A DNA stretch of 22,592 nucleotides, taken from NCBI GenBank assembly GCA_038231615.1, contig JBBRLA010000049.1, positions 1 through 22,592 of the forward strand. The letters are read 5' to 3'. Shown here in pieces: positions 6,687 to 14,076 of the stretch. Within the stretch, counting starts at the first letter, position 1. Each line of letters begins with the position of its first letter. This DNA is from JBBRLA01 sp038231615 (GTDB lineage: Bacteria > Myxococcota_A > Polyangia > Palsa-1104 > JAEUJZ01). The position numbers were made by a program, and so were the translations under genes. The notes under the pieces were generated by a model, which saw nothing but the letters and a program-made list of their open reading frames with translations, was not told the origin of the DNA and did not search any database.

Positions 6687-9324
6687 GCTGCTTGGGTTTC
6701 GACGGTCCCTTGCTCCCCTTCTTTGCCGGGGCCTTGCTCCCCTTGGGGCCCGCCGGGCCCTTCTTGCGGTCCTGCTCGGGATGACGGCCCCGGTTCGCCT
6801 TCTCGCGCAGGCGCTCCGGCGGGGTCAACGGGCGCGGCCCTCGCTGTGGGCGCGCGTCCGAGGCGGGGGCCTGCTCAGGAGAAAGGGCCGCCCCCTTCCG
6901 GGCGCCGGCCCCGACCAGGGAGAACTCCAGCTTGCGCCGGGTCACGCTGACGTCCTCGATGCGCACCCGCACCGCGTCTCCCAGGGAGAAGCTGCGCCCG
7001 CTTCCCCGCGCCACCAGGCACACCGTCTGGGCATCGAAGTGGTAGTCACCGCCCAGGCGCTCCGTCCGGATCAGGCCCTCCACGTAGGGCGCCTCGATGG
7101 CCACGAAGATGCCGAAGGCGGTGATGCCGACGATGGTGCCGTCGAACTCCTGGCCGATCTGGTCGAGCATCAGGATCGCCCGGTACAGGTCCACCACCTC
7201 CCGCTCCACCTCCATGGCGCGGCGCTCCGCCGCCGAGGCCTCCCGCGCCCACAGGGAAAGTTCGTCCTTCTCCGGGTGCTGCCGCAAATCCGGTGCCCCC
7301 GCTGGCTGTCCCTCGCGCTTCAGGCGCAGCTTCAGCAGGCGGTGCACCAGCAGGTCGGGGTAGCGCCGGATGGGCGAGGTGAAGTGCAGGTAGTCTCGGG
7401 TCGCCAGGCCGAAGTGCCCGATGCTGACAATGTCGTAGTGGGCCTTCTTCAGGGCCCGCAGGAGCAGGTACGAAAGCGCCTGCTCCATGGGCCGCCCTTT
7501 GAGCTTTTCCAGAAACCCGCGCAGGTACAGGGGCGAACGGGCCGCCTCGGGATCGAAGAGCAGGCCGTGGCCCTTGGCCAGGGCGGCGAAGGCCAGCAGG
7601 CGCTCCCCATCGGGCACGTCGTGGACGCGATAGACCGCGTCGAGGCCGCGGGTGTTGAAGTAGCGGGCCACCGCCTCGTTGGCCGCCAGCATGCAGTCCT
7701 CGACCAGGCGGTAGGCCTCGCGCACCTCGGGGTTGCCCCGGGCGCGCACCACGTCGCGCACCCGCTCGGGATCGTCCTCGTCGAGGAGCACCTTGGCCTC
7801 GGGCAGGTCGAAGTCCAGTGCCCCCCGCAGGAGGCGCCGGGCGCGCAGGCGATCGGCCACCTCCTTGAGGACCCGGAGTTGTGGCAGGTGCTCGCGGTAG
7901 CGGGCCAGGCTGCCGCGCAGGTCACCCGAGAGGGCTGCGGCGACGCCGGGATAGTCCAGGCGCCCGTGGGAGTGGATCACCGCCGCGGCGAACTGCTCCT
8001 TTTGCACCTGTCCCTCGCCGTCGATGTCTAGGGCCACCACCATGGCCAGGCGGTCCACGTCGGGGTTCAAGGAGCACATCCCCGCGGAAAGCTGGTGGGG
8101 CAGCATGGGGATGGCGCGGTTGGGCAGATAGATCGAGCAGCCGCGGACCCGGGCCTCGGAGTCCAGGGCGCTCCCCGGGCGCACATAGTGGCTGACGTCG
8201 GCCACCGCAATCCACAGGCGGACCTGCCCGCTGTCCTTGCCCAGGCCGGTCTCGACGCACACCGCGTCGTCGAAGTCGCGGGCGTTCTCCGGGTCGATGG
8301 TCAGGAAGGGCCGGTCGCGCAGGTCCACCCGGTCCAGCAGGTCGTGCTCGGATACCACCTGCGGGGCGCGCTCGCCGGCTTTCTGCACCTCGGCGGGGAA
8401 TTCGTCGGGGATGTCGGCGCACAGGAGGATCTTGGCGATCTCGGTCTTGGGCTCGCCGGGTTCGCCTAGGGCGTGGAGCACCCGGGCGTGAAGGGGTTCG
8501 TCGGGGTGGGTGGGATAGCGGGTGATCTCGGCCAGGACCGACTGTCCCTCCCGGGCCCCGGCGCCGCCCTCCGGGAGGGGCACGCGAGGCTGCTGTGTGC
8601 CCAGGCGCGGGTCGTCGGGGACCAGAAAGAAGGTGCGCCCCTCGCGACGCAAGAGGCCGGTCAGGCGGGCCCGCCCGCGGGAGATCACGGCGTCGACGCG
8701 GCCCTCGGTGCCTTTGTAGCCCATCCAGGTGGACAGGGACACGCGATCGCCGTCCAGGGCGGCGCCTCGGTTGCGGGCGGCGACGAAGACATCGTCCTCG
8801 CCGTCCTCGCGTACGACGAAGCCGTAGCCGGCGGGGTGGACGCGGATCTGGCCGATGGCGCCCCGGCTGGAGGGTCCAGACGCCGACGGTGCCGCTGCCT
8901 GCGATGATACCGATGCCGCTGCCTGCGATGATACCGATGCCGCTGCCGGCGATGATGCTGACGCTGGCGATGATGCCGACGCCGGCGACGACGCTGGTAC
9001 CGGTACCGGTACCGGAGTCCGGGGCCGGGCTGGGCCCGGGGTCGCCGCCGAGGGTTCCAGCGGCGTTCCCAGCAGCCGGTGCCGGCTGCCTTTCTTTTCG
9101 GCCCGACCCCGCTCTTGCAAGAGGAGCAGCGCCCGTTTCACCTGGTAGCGGGAGAGGCCGCTGGCCTCCATGACCTGGTGGGCCAGAAGGCCCGCCGGGC
9201 CCGGGGATGACGCGCTCCCCGCGTCCCCTACCAGGTGAGCCTGATCCGAAAGAACCCCCTCCACCTGCCGGGCTTCCTCGTCCCAGTCCCGCTGCTCGTT
9301 CCTGGCGGTTTCCTCCTCGCTCAT
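6679..9324 (-). CDS. rnr: Ribonuclease R (RNB-family 3'-5' exoribonuclease)
   Basis: A cytoplasmic processive exoribonuclease that degrades structured RNA and takes part in rRNA quality control. In the 881-residue reading there is an N-terminal winged-helix segment (about 45-85), then a low-complexity Ala/Ser/Pro linker (about 104-149), two cold-shock/OB domains (about 155-280), the RNB catalytic domain, an S1 domain near the C-terminus (FDGTIVGITAFGIFVAIEA) and a Lys/Pro/Gly-rich basic tail ending in SKPKQPR. The catalytic metal-binding residues are Asp344, Asp350, Asp352 and Asp353 in DPENARDFDDA, all present. The length is somewhat above E. coli RNase R (813) because of the linker and tail. 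The ATG at 9324 is preferred; a GTG at 9357 adds 11 residues and has no visible ribosome site. It is divergent from the TPR gene at 9483. Confidence 0.95.
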   Translation of the reverse strand: MSEEETARNEQRDWDEEARQVEGVLSDQAHLVGDAGSASSPGPAGLLAHQVMEASGLSRYQVKRALLLLQERGRAEKKGSRHRLLGTPLEPSAATPGPARPRTPVPVPVPASSPASASSPASASSPAAASVSSQAAASVSSQAAAPSASGPSSRGAIGQIRVHPAGYGFVVREDGEDDVFVAARNRGAALDGDRVSLSTWMGYKGTEGRVDAVISRGRARLTGLLRREGRTFFLVPDDPRLGTQQPRVPLPEGGAGAREGQSVLAEITRYPTHPDEPLHARVLHALGEPGEPKTEIAKILLCADIPDEFPAEVQKAGERAPQVVSEHDLLDRVDLRDRPFLTIDPENARDFDDAVCVETGLGKDSGQVRLWIAVADVSHYVRPGSALDSEARVRGCSIYLPNRAIPMLPHQLSAGMCSLNPDVDRLAMVVALDIDGEGQVQKEQFAAAVIHSHGRLDYPGVAAALSGDLRGSLARYREHLPQLRVLKEVADRLRARRLLRGALDFDLPEAKVLLDEDDPERVRDVVRARGNPEVREAYRLVEDCMLAANEAVARYFNTRGLDAVYRVHDVPDGERLLAFAALAKGHGLLFDPEAARSPLYLRGFLEKLKGRPMEQALSYLLLRALKKAHYDIVSIGHFGLATRDYLHFTSPIRRYPDLLVHRLLKLRLKREGQPAGAPDLRQHPEKDELSLWAREASAAERRAMEVEREVVDLYRAILMLDQIGQEFDGTIVGITAFGIFVAIEAPYVEGLIRTERLGGDYHFDAQTVCLVARGSGRSFSLGDAVRVRIEDVSVTRRKLEFSLVGAGARKGAALSPEQAPASDARPQRGPRPLTPPERLREKANRGRHPEQDRKKGPAGPKGSKAPAKKGSKGPSKPKQPR
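8878..9015 (-). repeat. Short tandem repeats encoding the RNase R linker
   Basis: About 24-bp units of GATGCCGCTGCCTGCGATGA type are repeated near 8895-8965, grade into shorter GATGATGCCGAC-like units, and end in three GGTACC hexamers near 8996-9015. On the coding strand they give PVPVPVP, then SSPASA and SSQAAA repeats. The unit lengths are multiples of three, so copy-number change would alter only linker length. Confidence 0.85.
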
Positions 9325-9482
9325 TTTCTCGCTCTCATGGTTAGCGAAACCTACCACAAGAAATCACGCCAAATCACGCGGTGCTTGTAAAGGGAGCCCG
9401 GCTTTGGCCTAATTACTTTGGGCCTTCTCGACCCGACGACTCGGCCCGGTCCCAGGGAACTTCGAGGACACAGGACAAAAGG

Positions 9483-10160
9483 ATGATGACGCGTCCCCTC
9501 CACCGCTTTTCAGCCCGTGCCAGCCTGGGCCCGCTGCTGCTGGTCCTTCTGTGCTTTCGCCCGGCCCAGGCGCAGGTTGAACCGGCTCAGGATCAGGAAG
9601 CCGAAGAGGCGCAGGCGGCCTTCGATCGCGCCGTCAAACTTTCTGAAGCGCACCGCTACGCCGAGGCGCTGAAGGAGCTGGAGGGGGCCGCCGCCATGGA
9701 CCCCTCCCCGCCGATCCTCCTGAACCTGGGGCGGATGCGGGAGGAGACCGGCGATGCCGAAGGTGCGATGCGCGCCTACCGTGAACTGCTCCAGCGCAAC
9801 CGCCGAAGCCGCCTGCGCCCGGAGGCGGAGACGCGGCTGCATGCGCTAGAGGAAGCCAAAGCCAAGGCCAAATCGAAGCCCGAGGAGAAGACGCCGAAAT
9901 CCGACGAAAAGACCCCCGAGCCCCCCCCGGCGGCGCCGAAGCTCCAGCCCCTGCCGGAAGCGGCCTGCCCGCCGCGCACGGCCGGCCCTAGCCCCGTTAC
10001 CCGCCCGCTCTACAAACGCTGGTGGTTCTGGGCCGCTACCGTCGGCGGGGCCGTGGTGCTCTCGGGGGCCGCGGTGGGGCTGACCCTGGCGCTCTCGCAA
10101 AAGGACCCGCCTCCCGCCCCAGCCACGGACCTGGGCAACATGCGCTTCTTCCTGCCGTAG
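9483..10160 (+). CDS. Secreted/membrane TPR protein with C-terminal anchor
   Basis: A 225-residue protein. A signal peptide covers about residues 1-30, with LGPLLLVLLC as its core and a likely cleavage after AQA. Residues about 38-115 form two to three tetratricopeptide-like helical pairs (AFDRAVKLSEAHRYAEALKE, then PPILLNLGRMREETGD). A charged Lys/Glu/Pro-rich linker follows (EAKAKAKSKPEEKTPKS), then a single transmembrane helix at about 180-205 after KRWWFW, and a short tail. Such TPR plus RWWFW anchor proteins are common beside kinases in myxobacteria, and here a PEGA pseudokinase gene starts 60 bp downstream. The ATG at 9483, followed by another ATG, has AGGA 7 bases upstream; the longer reading from 9381 adds a non-signal-like segment and is rejected. 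It probably recruits partners at the envelope; the partner is not known. Confidence 0.8.
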   Translation: MMTRPLHRFSARASLGPLLLVLLCFRPAQAQVEPAQDQEAEEAQAAFDRAVKLSEAHRYAEALKELEGAAAMDPSPPILLNLGRMREETGDAEGAMRAYRELLQRNRRSRLRPEAETRLHALEEAKAKAKSKPEEKTPKSDEKTPEPPPAAPKLQPLPEAACPPRTAGPSPVTRPLYKRWWFWAATVGGAVVLSGAAVGLTLALSQKDPPPAPATDLGNMRFFLP

Positions 10161-10206
10161 CCCCGATTCGCCTCACAAATTCACCGCTATTCATGATACA
10201 ATTTCC

Positions 10207-10212
10207 AAGGAG
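10207..10212 (+). promoter_or_regulatory. Ribosome binding site fixing a TTG start
   Basis: AAGGAG lies 8 bases before the TTG at 10221 and is the strongest ribosome site near this gene. No ATG or GTG gives a better-placed start that keeps the N-terminal lobe. A TACAAT hexamer at 10197-10202 could be a -10 element, but a matching -35 is not clear. Confidence 0.7.
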
Positions 10213-10220
10213 TCCAGAAG

Positions 10221-12449
10221 TTGCCACCCGCCTCAGGAGGAGGCCTCTTGGAAGGCCAGATCATCGCGTCACGCTACACCTGCGCGGATCTCTTCAGCCA
10301 GGACAGCCTGGGGCCGCGCTACCATGCACAGCGGAGTGATGGCAGGCAGGTGATCCTGCAGGTGCTGCCCGCGCAGGGCCCGGGCGAGGGGGTCCGTCGC
10401 GTCGAGAAGGAGATCCAGACCGTCGCAGGCCTGCGCCACCCCAACCTGGCGACGCCCCTGGAGCTTCTGCCGGACCAGGGGGTGCTCTACCTGGTGCGCG
10501 ACAGTGTCGACGGCGAGCTGCTCAGCGCCCGCCTGGCGCGGGTCGGACTGCCTCCGGCGGAGCCGGCCTTCGACCTGCTGGAGCGGGTGACCGATGCCCT
10601 TTCCGCGGCCCACAAGAAGGACCTTTTCCACCTGCGGCTGCGGCCCGACAAGATCTTCCTCCAGCGGGTGAAGACCGGGGACGTGGTGCGGGTGCTGGAC
10701 CTGGGGCTGGCGCCGCTCACCCACGAGGAGCCACCGGAGACGCACCTTTTGCGGGCGCGCTACATCGCGCCGGAGCAGGTAACCCGCAGCCAGGCCCAGA
10801 GCGCGCGCACGGACGTGTACGCTCTGGGCCTGCTCTACTTCGAGCTGCTCTCGGGGAAGCCGCCGTACCCGGGACAGGACCCGCAGGTCCTTTTGCAGCA
10901 GCACGCCAACGATCGGGCGCCGACCCTGACCGATTGCGCCCCCGATCGGCTCTTCTCCGCCGAGCTGGAGGGGCTGGTGGCCTCGATGCTGGCGAAGGCG
11001 CCGCAGAACCGGCCGGCCCACGCCGGGGTGGTGCTCGAGCGGCTGCGGGAACTTCGGCAGAGCGGCGACCTGATCATCGTTTTGGACCCGCGGGAAGAGG
11101 AGCCCGGGGGAGAATGGCGCATCGCCTCGGCCCGTGACGGGGAGGCGGTGCTGGAGTCTCTGGCGGACGCCAAGGACCAGGCGACCGAGGCGGAGCTGCC
11201 GGTGCCGCGGCGGCCCGTGATGAACAGCCGGCCTCCCGCGGCGTTTGGAGGGGCGGCGCTTGCCGGAGCGGAGGCGGCGATTGCCGAAGCGACGCAGCGC
11301 CATCCTCAGCCCCCGCAGCCGGGGGCGCGGCGCAACCCCCAGGGAGCGCGCAATGAAGCGGCCCGGCCAGCGGAGGCGGCCCGGCCAAAGACGCCGCGAC
11401 CGGTGGCCCAGCCCCGGCCCTTCACCCCGCTGCCCCCACTGGTGGAGCAGGGGCACGAGCCGGTCCGGCAGGTGCAGGTCTCCGCGGCGGACGCGCTGGC
11501 ACCGCTGCTTTTGCCCTCGAACACCGGGGAGAACGAGGCCATCCGCCGATCCGAAACTCGACCGCGGCGGGTGGTCGCCTGGCTGCGAAAGACGGTGCGT
11601 CTGGGTACGCGGCAGGTGCCCCGCTTCGCCTTGGTCGGAGGTGGCGTGGTGCTGCTGGGCATGATGGCACTCGCCGTCACCAGCCTGACCGACCCGGACC
11701 CCGTGGCCAAGGCGCGGCCGATCGCCAGGGGCGCGGCAGGCAAGCCCGGGGGCACGAAGCCAGGACAGCGGCCCGGCCAGGCGAAACCCGGCCAGAAACC
11801 GGGGCAGGCGACGGCCCAGGCCCCCGGTCAGAAGCCCGGTCAACTGCCCGGCCAGATGCCCCCGGTGCAGCGGGCGGGTGCGCAGCAGACAGCCGCCCTG
11901 GGTACCCCGCCGAAGAGACCAGCCCCCGGCGCGACGCCCCCATCGGTCCCCGCTCCCGCGGTCAAGCTCGTGGCGCTCGGCAGCGTCCCCAGGGCGGCCG
12001 CTCTCGTCGGGGAGAGCAAGGGGGAGTTCAAGGACGAGGCGCGCCCTTCTCGGCCGGGGAGCAAGCCTCCGGAGCAGGTCGCCCTGGCGCCGGGTCTCCA
12101 CAGGGAAAAGCCGGTGGAGCGACCCGCCCGTCCGCCGGTGGATCGGCCGCGGGTGATCCATTTGACCCGGGTCAAGCAGGACCGGCCCGAGCCGGCAGTG
12201 AAGCCGTCTGTGCCAGCCGAGCCGAACCGGGTGACCGTGCGGATTGCCTCCTCGCCCGCAGGGGCCCAGGTGGTCCGCGATGGGCAGGTCATTGGCACCA
12301 CCCCCTTCTCCGAGGCCATGGAGCGGAAGGACCAGATGCTCTCGTACCTGCTGGTGCGGGCGGGCTACACGTCGGTCAAGGTCCAGGTGGTCCCCACCCG
12401 GGACCGGCAGCTCAAGTATGAGCTTTTGCCGATCTTGTTGCTGAAGTAG
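10221..12449 (+). CDS. Membrane pseudokinase with Pro-rich repeats and C-terminal PEGA domain
   Basis: A 742-residue protein with a protein-kinase fold at about 15-280 that lacks the catalytic set. The Gly loop is absent (LFSQDSLGPRYHA), the VAIK Lys is Gln47 (VILQVL), the HRD Asp is Arg139 and the metal-binding Asn is Lys144 (HLRLRPDKIF), and DFG is DLG (160-162). APE (183-185) and DVYALGLLYFELL are kept, so the fold is probably intact but phosphotransfer unlikely. A Pro/Ala/Arg-rich linker (about 325-460) leads to one transmembrane helix (about 468-490). Outside follow PGQ repeats (KPGQRPGQ type, about 507-547), more Pro-rich linker, and a PEGA domain (about 670-740: VRIASSPAGAQVVRDG, GTTPFSEAM). 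PEGA domains are extracytoplasmic and may bind wall or protein ligands. It probably acts as a scaffold or sensor. The gene ends 16 bp from the convergent intact kinase. Confidence 0.88.
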   Translation: MPPASGGGLLEGQIIASRYTCADLFSQDSLGPRYHAQRSDGRQVILQVLPAQGPGEGVRRVEKEIQTVAGLRHPNLATPLELLPDQGVLYLVRDSVDGELLSARLARVGLPPAEPAFDLLERVTDALSAAHKKDLFHLRLRPDKIFLQRVKTGDVVRVLDLGLAPLTHEEPPETHLLRARYIAPEQVTRSQAQSARTDVYALGLLYFELLSGKPPYPGQDPQVLLQQHANDRAPTLTDCAPDRLFSAELEGLVASMLAKAPQNRPAHAGVVLERLRELRQSGDLIIVLDPREEEPGGEWRIASARDGEAVLESLADAKDQATEAELPVPRRPVMNSRPPAAFGGAALAGAEAAIAEATQRHPQPPQPGARRNPQGARNEAARPAEAARPKTPRPVAQPRPFTPLPPLVEQGHEPVRQVQVSAADALAPLLLPSNTGENEAIRRSETRPRRVVAWLRKTVRLGTRQVPRFALVGGGVVLLGMMALAVTSLTDPDPVAKARPIARGAAGKPGGTKPGQRPGQAKPGQKPGQATAQAPGQKPGQLPGQMPPVQRAGAQQTAALGTPPKRPAPGATPPSVPAPAVKLVALGSVPRAAALVGESKGEFKDEARPSRPGSKPPEQVALAPGLHREKPVERPARPPVDRPRVIHLTRVKQDRPEPAVKPSVPAEPNRVTVRIASSPAGAQVVRDGQVIGTTPFSEAMERKDQMLSYLLVRAGYTSVKVQVVPTRDRQLKYELLPILLLK
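11745..11860 (+). repeat. Pro-Gly-Gln repeats in the pseudokinase external linker
   Basis: Nine-to-twelve-base units built on CCCGGCCAG/CCGGGTCAG-like codons encode KPGQ, RPGQ and LPGQ motifs over about 40 residues just outside the predicted membrane helix. The unit is irregular, and it is best read as a flexible spacer holding the PEGA domain away from the membrane. Confidence 0.75.
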
Positions 12450-12465
12450 CTCTTGCGCGTCTGGG

Positions 12466-13647
12466 TCAGCCGGTGCTGCGGGTGAGGAACTGGTGGATCG
12501 GCTCACCGCCCATCACACCCAGCACCAGCGAGAGGATGACCAGGACCAGCGCGGTGGCTACGCCAAGGATGCGCCAGCGGGGCCTGATCCGCGCCGTCAC
12601 CAGCGTTGGCGAGAGACGCGAGGGGAAGAAGAACCACGGGGCCGGGTGCCGCGCGGGCCGGGGCGAACCAGGCGGCGTTTTGGTGATCTTGCGCCGCGCC
12701 TCGGCGATCTCGTTGCATTGCCCATCGATAGCGCATAGCGAAGCGGAACGTCGTTCATCGATGAGGGTGGTCGGCTCGTCCTCCGTCTGGTTCAGGAGCT
12801 CGTCCAGCCGGCTTTTGACCTGACTCATCGACGGCCGCAGCTTGGGGTCCTTCAGCAGCATCACCTGGACCAGTGCCTCGACCTCCTCGGGGACCGCGGC
12901 GCCGATCTCGCGCAGCGGCCGCGCCTTGCTCTGCACTTGCATCTTGAGGATTTCGATGTCCGTGCCGTTAGTGAAGGCCTGCCGGCCAGCGATCATCAGA
13001 TACATCAACAATCCCAACGAGTACACGTCCGCCTTGCTGTCCACGCAGGTCAGCCCCAGGGCCTGCTCCGGCGACATGTACGAGGGCGTTCCGATGACCA
13101 TCCCGGCGCAGGTCTGGAACTCCGGGACCTCGTCCTTCAGGGCCGAGCCCTCCATGAGCTTGGCCAGGCCGAAGTCGAGGAGCTTGATGCGCTCGCCGCA
13201 AGTCGCCTCGGGCTCCGTGACGATGAAGATGTTTCCGGGTTTGAGGTCCCGGTGCACAATCCCCTGGCAGTGCGCGGCGACCAGCGCGGTGGCGATCTGC
13301 CTGCCGATGTGCAGGGCCGAGTACACCGGCAGCTTGCCGACCACCCGCCGCAGGCGCTGGTGCAGCGACTCGCCCTCCAGGTACTCCATGATGATGTAGG
13401 CCACCCCGTCATCGGTCTGTCCATAATCGAAGACGTTGACTACGCCGGGGTGCGAAAGCGCGCTCATGGCCCGCGCCTCGATGCAGAAGCGATCCCGGGT
13501 CTCCCGCTCGCTGGCGTAGTGCGCGTGCAGGACCTTGATCGCGACTCGCTGGCGGATGGTGCGGTGCCGGGCCTCGTACACCGCGCCCATGCCTCCTTCG
13601 CCAATCTTTCGTGTCACACGATAGTTGCCGATGAATCTGCCGATCAT
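12466..13647 (-). CDS. Receptor-type Ser/Thr protein kinase (Pkn family) with C-terminal membrane helix
   Basis: A 393-residue kinase with all catalytic elements: Gly loop IGEGGMGAVY (15-24), Lys38 in VAIKVL, HRDLKPGN with Asp134 and Asn139, DFG (158-160) and SPE (192-194). The GTPSYMSPEQ activation segment is typical of bacterial Pkn2/PknB-like kinases. A linker of about 80 residues contains one family-1 repeat (about 297-307, ERRSASLCAID). A transmembrane helix at about 358-380 is followed by only about 13 residues outside, so there is no sensor domain of its own. The ATG at 13647 has GGAG 9 bases upstream. Because the convergent neighbour is a PEGA-bearing pseudokinase, one possibility is that this kinase borrows a sensor in trans; that is inference from position only. 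Confidence 0.93.
   Translation of the reverse strand: MIGRFIGNYRVTRKIGEGGMGAVYEARHRTIRQRVAIKVLHAHYASERETRDRFCIEARAMSALSHPGVVNVFDYGQTDDGVAYIIMEYLEGESLHQRLRRVVGKLPVYSALHIGRQIATALVAAHCQGIVHRDLKPGNIFIVTEPEATCGERIKLLDFGLAKLMEGSALKDEVPEFQTCAGMVIGTPSYMSPEQALGLTCVDSKADVYSLGLLMYLMIAGRQAFTNGTDIEILKMQVQSKARPLREIGAAVPEEVEALVQVMLLKDPKLRPSMSQVKSRLDELLNQTEDEPTTLIDERRSASLCAIDGQCNEIAEARRKITKTPPGSPRPARHPAPWFFFPSRLSPTLVTARIRPRWRILGVATALVLVILSLVLGVMGGEPIHQFLTRSTG
12727..12759 (+). repeat. Single family-1 repeat inside the receptor kinase linker
   Basis: One 33-bp unit (GATAGCGCATAGCGAAGCGG, then AACGTCGTTCATC). ATCGAT occurs at 12724-12729 and again at 12757-12762, exactly 33 bp apart, bounding the unit. It lies on the opposite strand to the gene, so the gene reads the complementary frame (ERRSASLCAID), in contrast to the DSAQRSEAPFS reading at 700-897. 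Confidence 0.9.
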
Positions 13648-13735
13648 GTGCTGGGCTCCGTTTCATGAGCGCGGTCACAGCAGCGGGTCTGGCGACCCTT
13701 TCCCACCGAACCTGGTCAAATGCAAAGCATCACGC

Positions 13736-14071
13736 ATGCCAGCCCTCGGGATCGCGAAGAGCGAAGCTTCAGGGATGCCGGATCTTTCAGGGATGCCGGA
13801 CCTGGACCGAGGAGCGGACCTGACCGGGGCGCATTACCTGGGCGGGTCCATCGATTTTGGGGTCCGCCCGACCCGGGCGGCCCATCGACATGCTCATGAC
13901 GACGAGCCCATACTCGACATGGTCAATTTTGACCTGAGCCCGGTCGATCTGAACACGAACGACATGTCCGCAACCGACATGGCCGGCGCACCGATCAAGG
14001 CGGTGGGTGCGACCCCCTGCGACACCTTCAGGGTCGGCGGCGCCAACGGGTCCGGCGCCTGCCTCCCATAG
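13736..14071 (+). CDS. Hypothetical Asp-rich repetitive protein, possibly a fragment
   Basis: An ORF of about 111 residues from an ATG at 13736; the frame is open back to 13625. It has two identical hexapeptides (SGMPDL, 18-bp tandem repeat at about 13767-13803) followed by looser units (DRGADL, TGAHYL, GGSIDF) and a second Asp-spaced stretch (DLSPVDLNTNDMSATDMAG). Short D-L/D-M repeats like these follow the lipobox in many secreted myxobacterial proteins, but no signal peptide or ribosome site is visible here. The codon pattern looks coding, so it may be the remains of a longer secreted protein that lost its export signal. It is convergent with the methyltransferase gene, with 5 bp between them. 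Function unknown. Confidence 0.4.
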   Translation: MPALGIAKSEASGMPDLSGMPDLDRGADLTGAHYLGGSIDFGVRPTRAAHRHAHDDEPILDMVNFDLSPVDLNTNDMSATDMAGAPIKAVGATPCDTFRVGGANGSGACLP

Positions 14072-14076
14072 CGCAG

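Noticed and set aside
6640..8031. 463-residue plus-strand frame opposite RNase R
   Set aside because: Antisense shadow of the RNB and S1 domains; its composition is His/Gln/Val-rich and no family pattern is visible.
10269..12506. 745-residue minus-strand frame opposite the pseudokinase
   Set aside because: Mirror of the coding gene in high-GC DNA, with Arg/Leu/His-rich content and no domain; the plus frame has kinase-fold, membrane and PEGA features.
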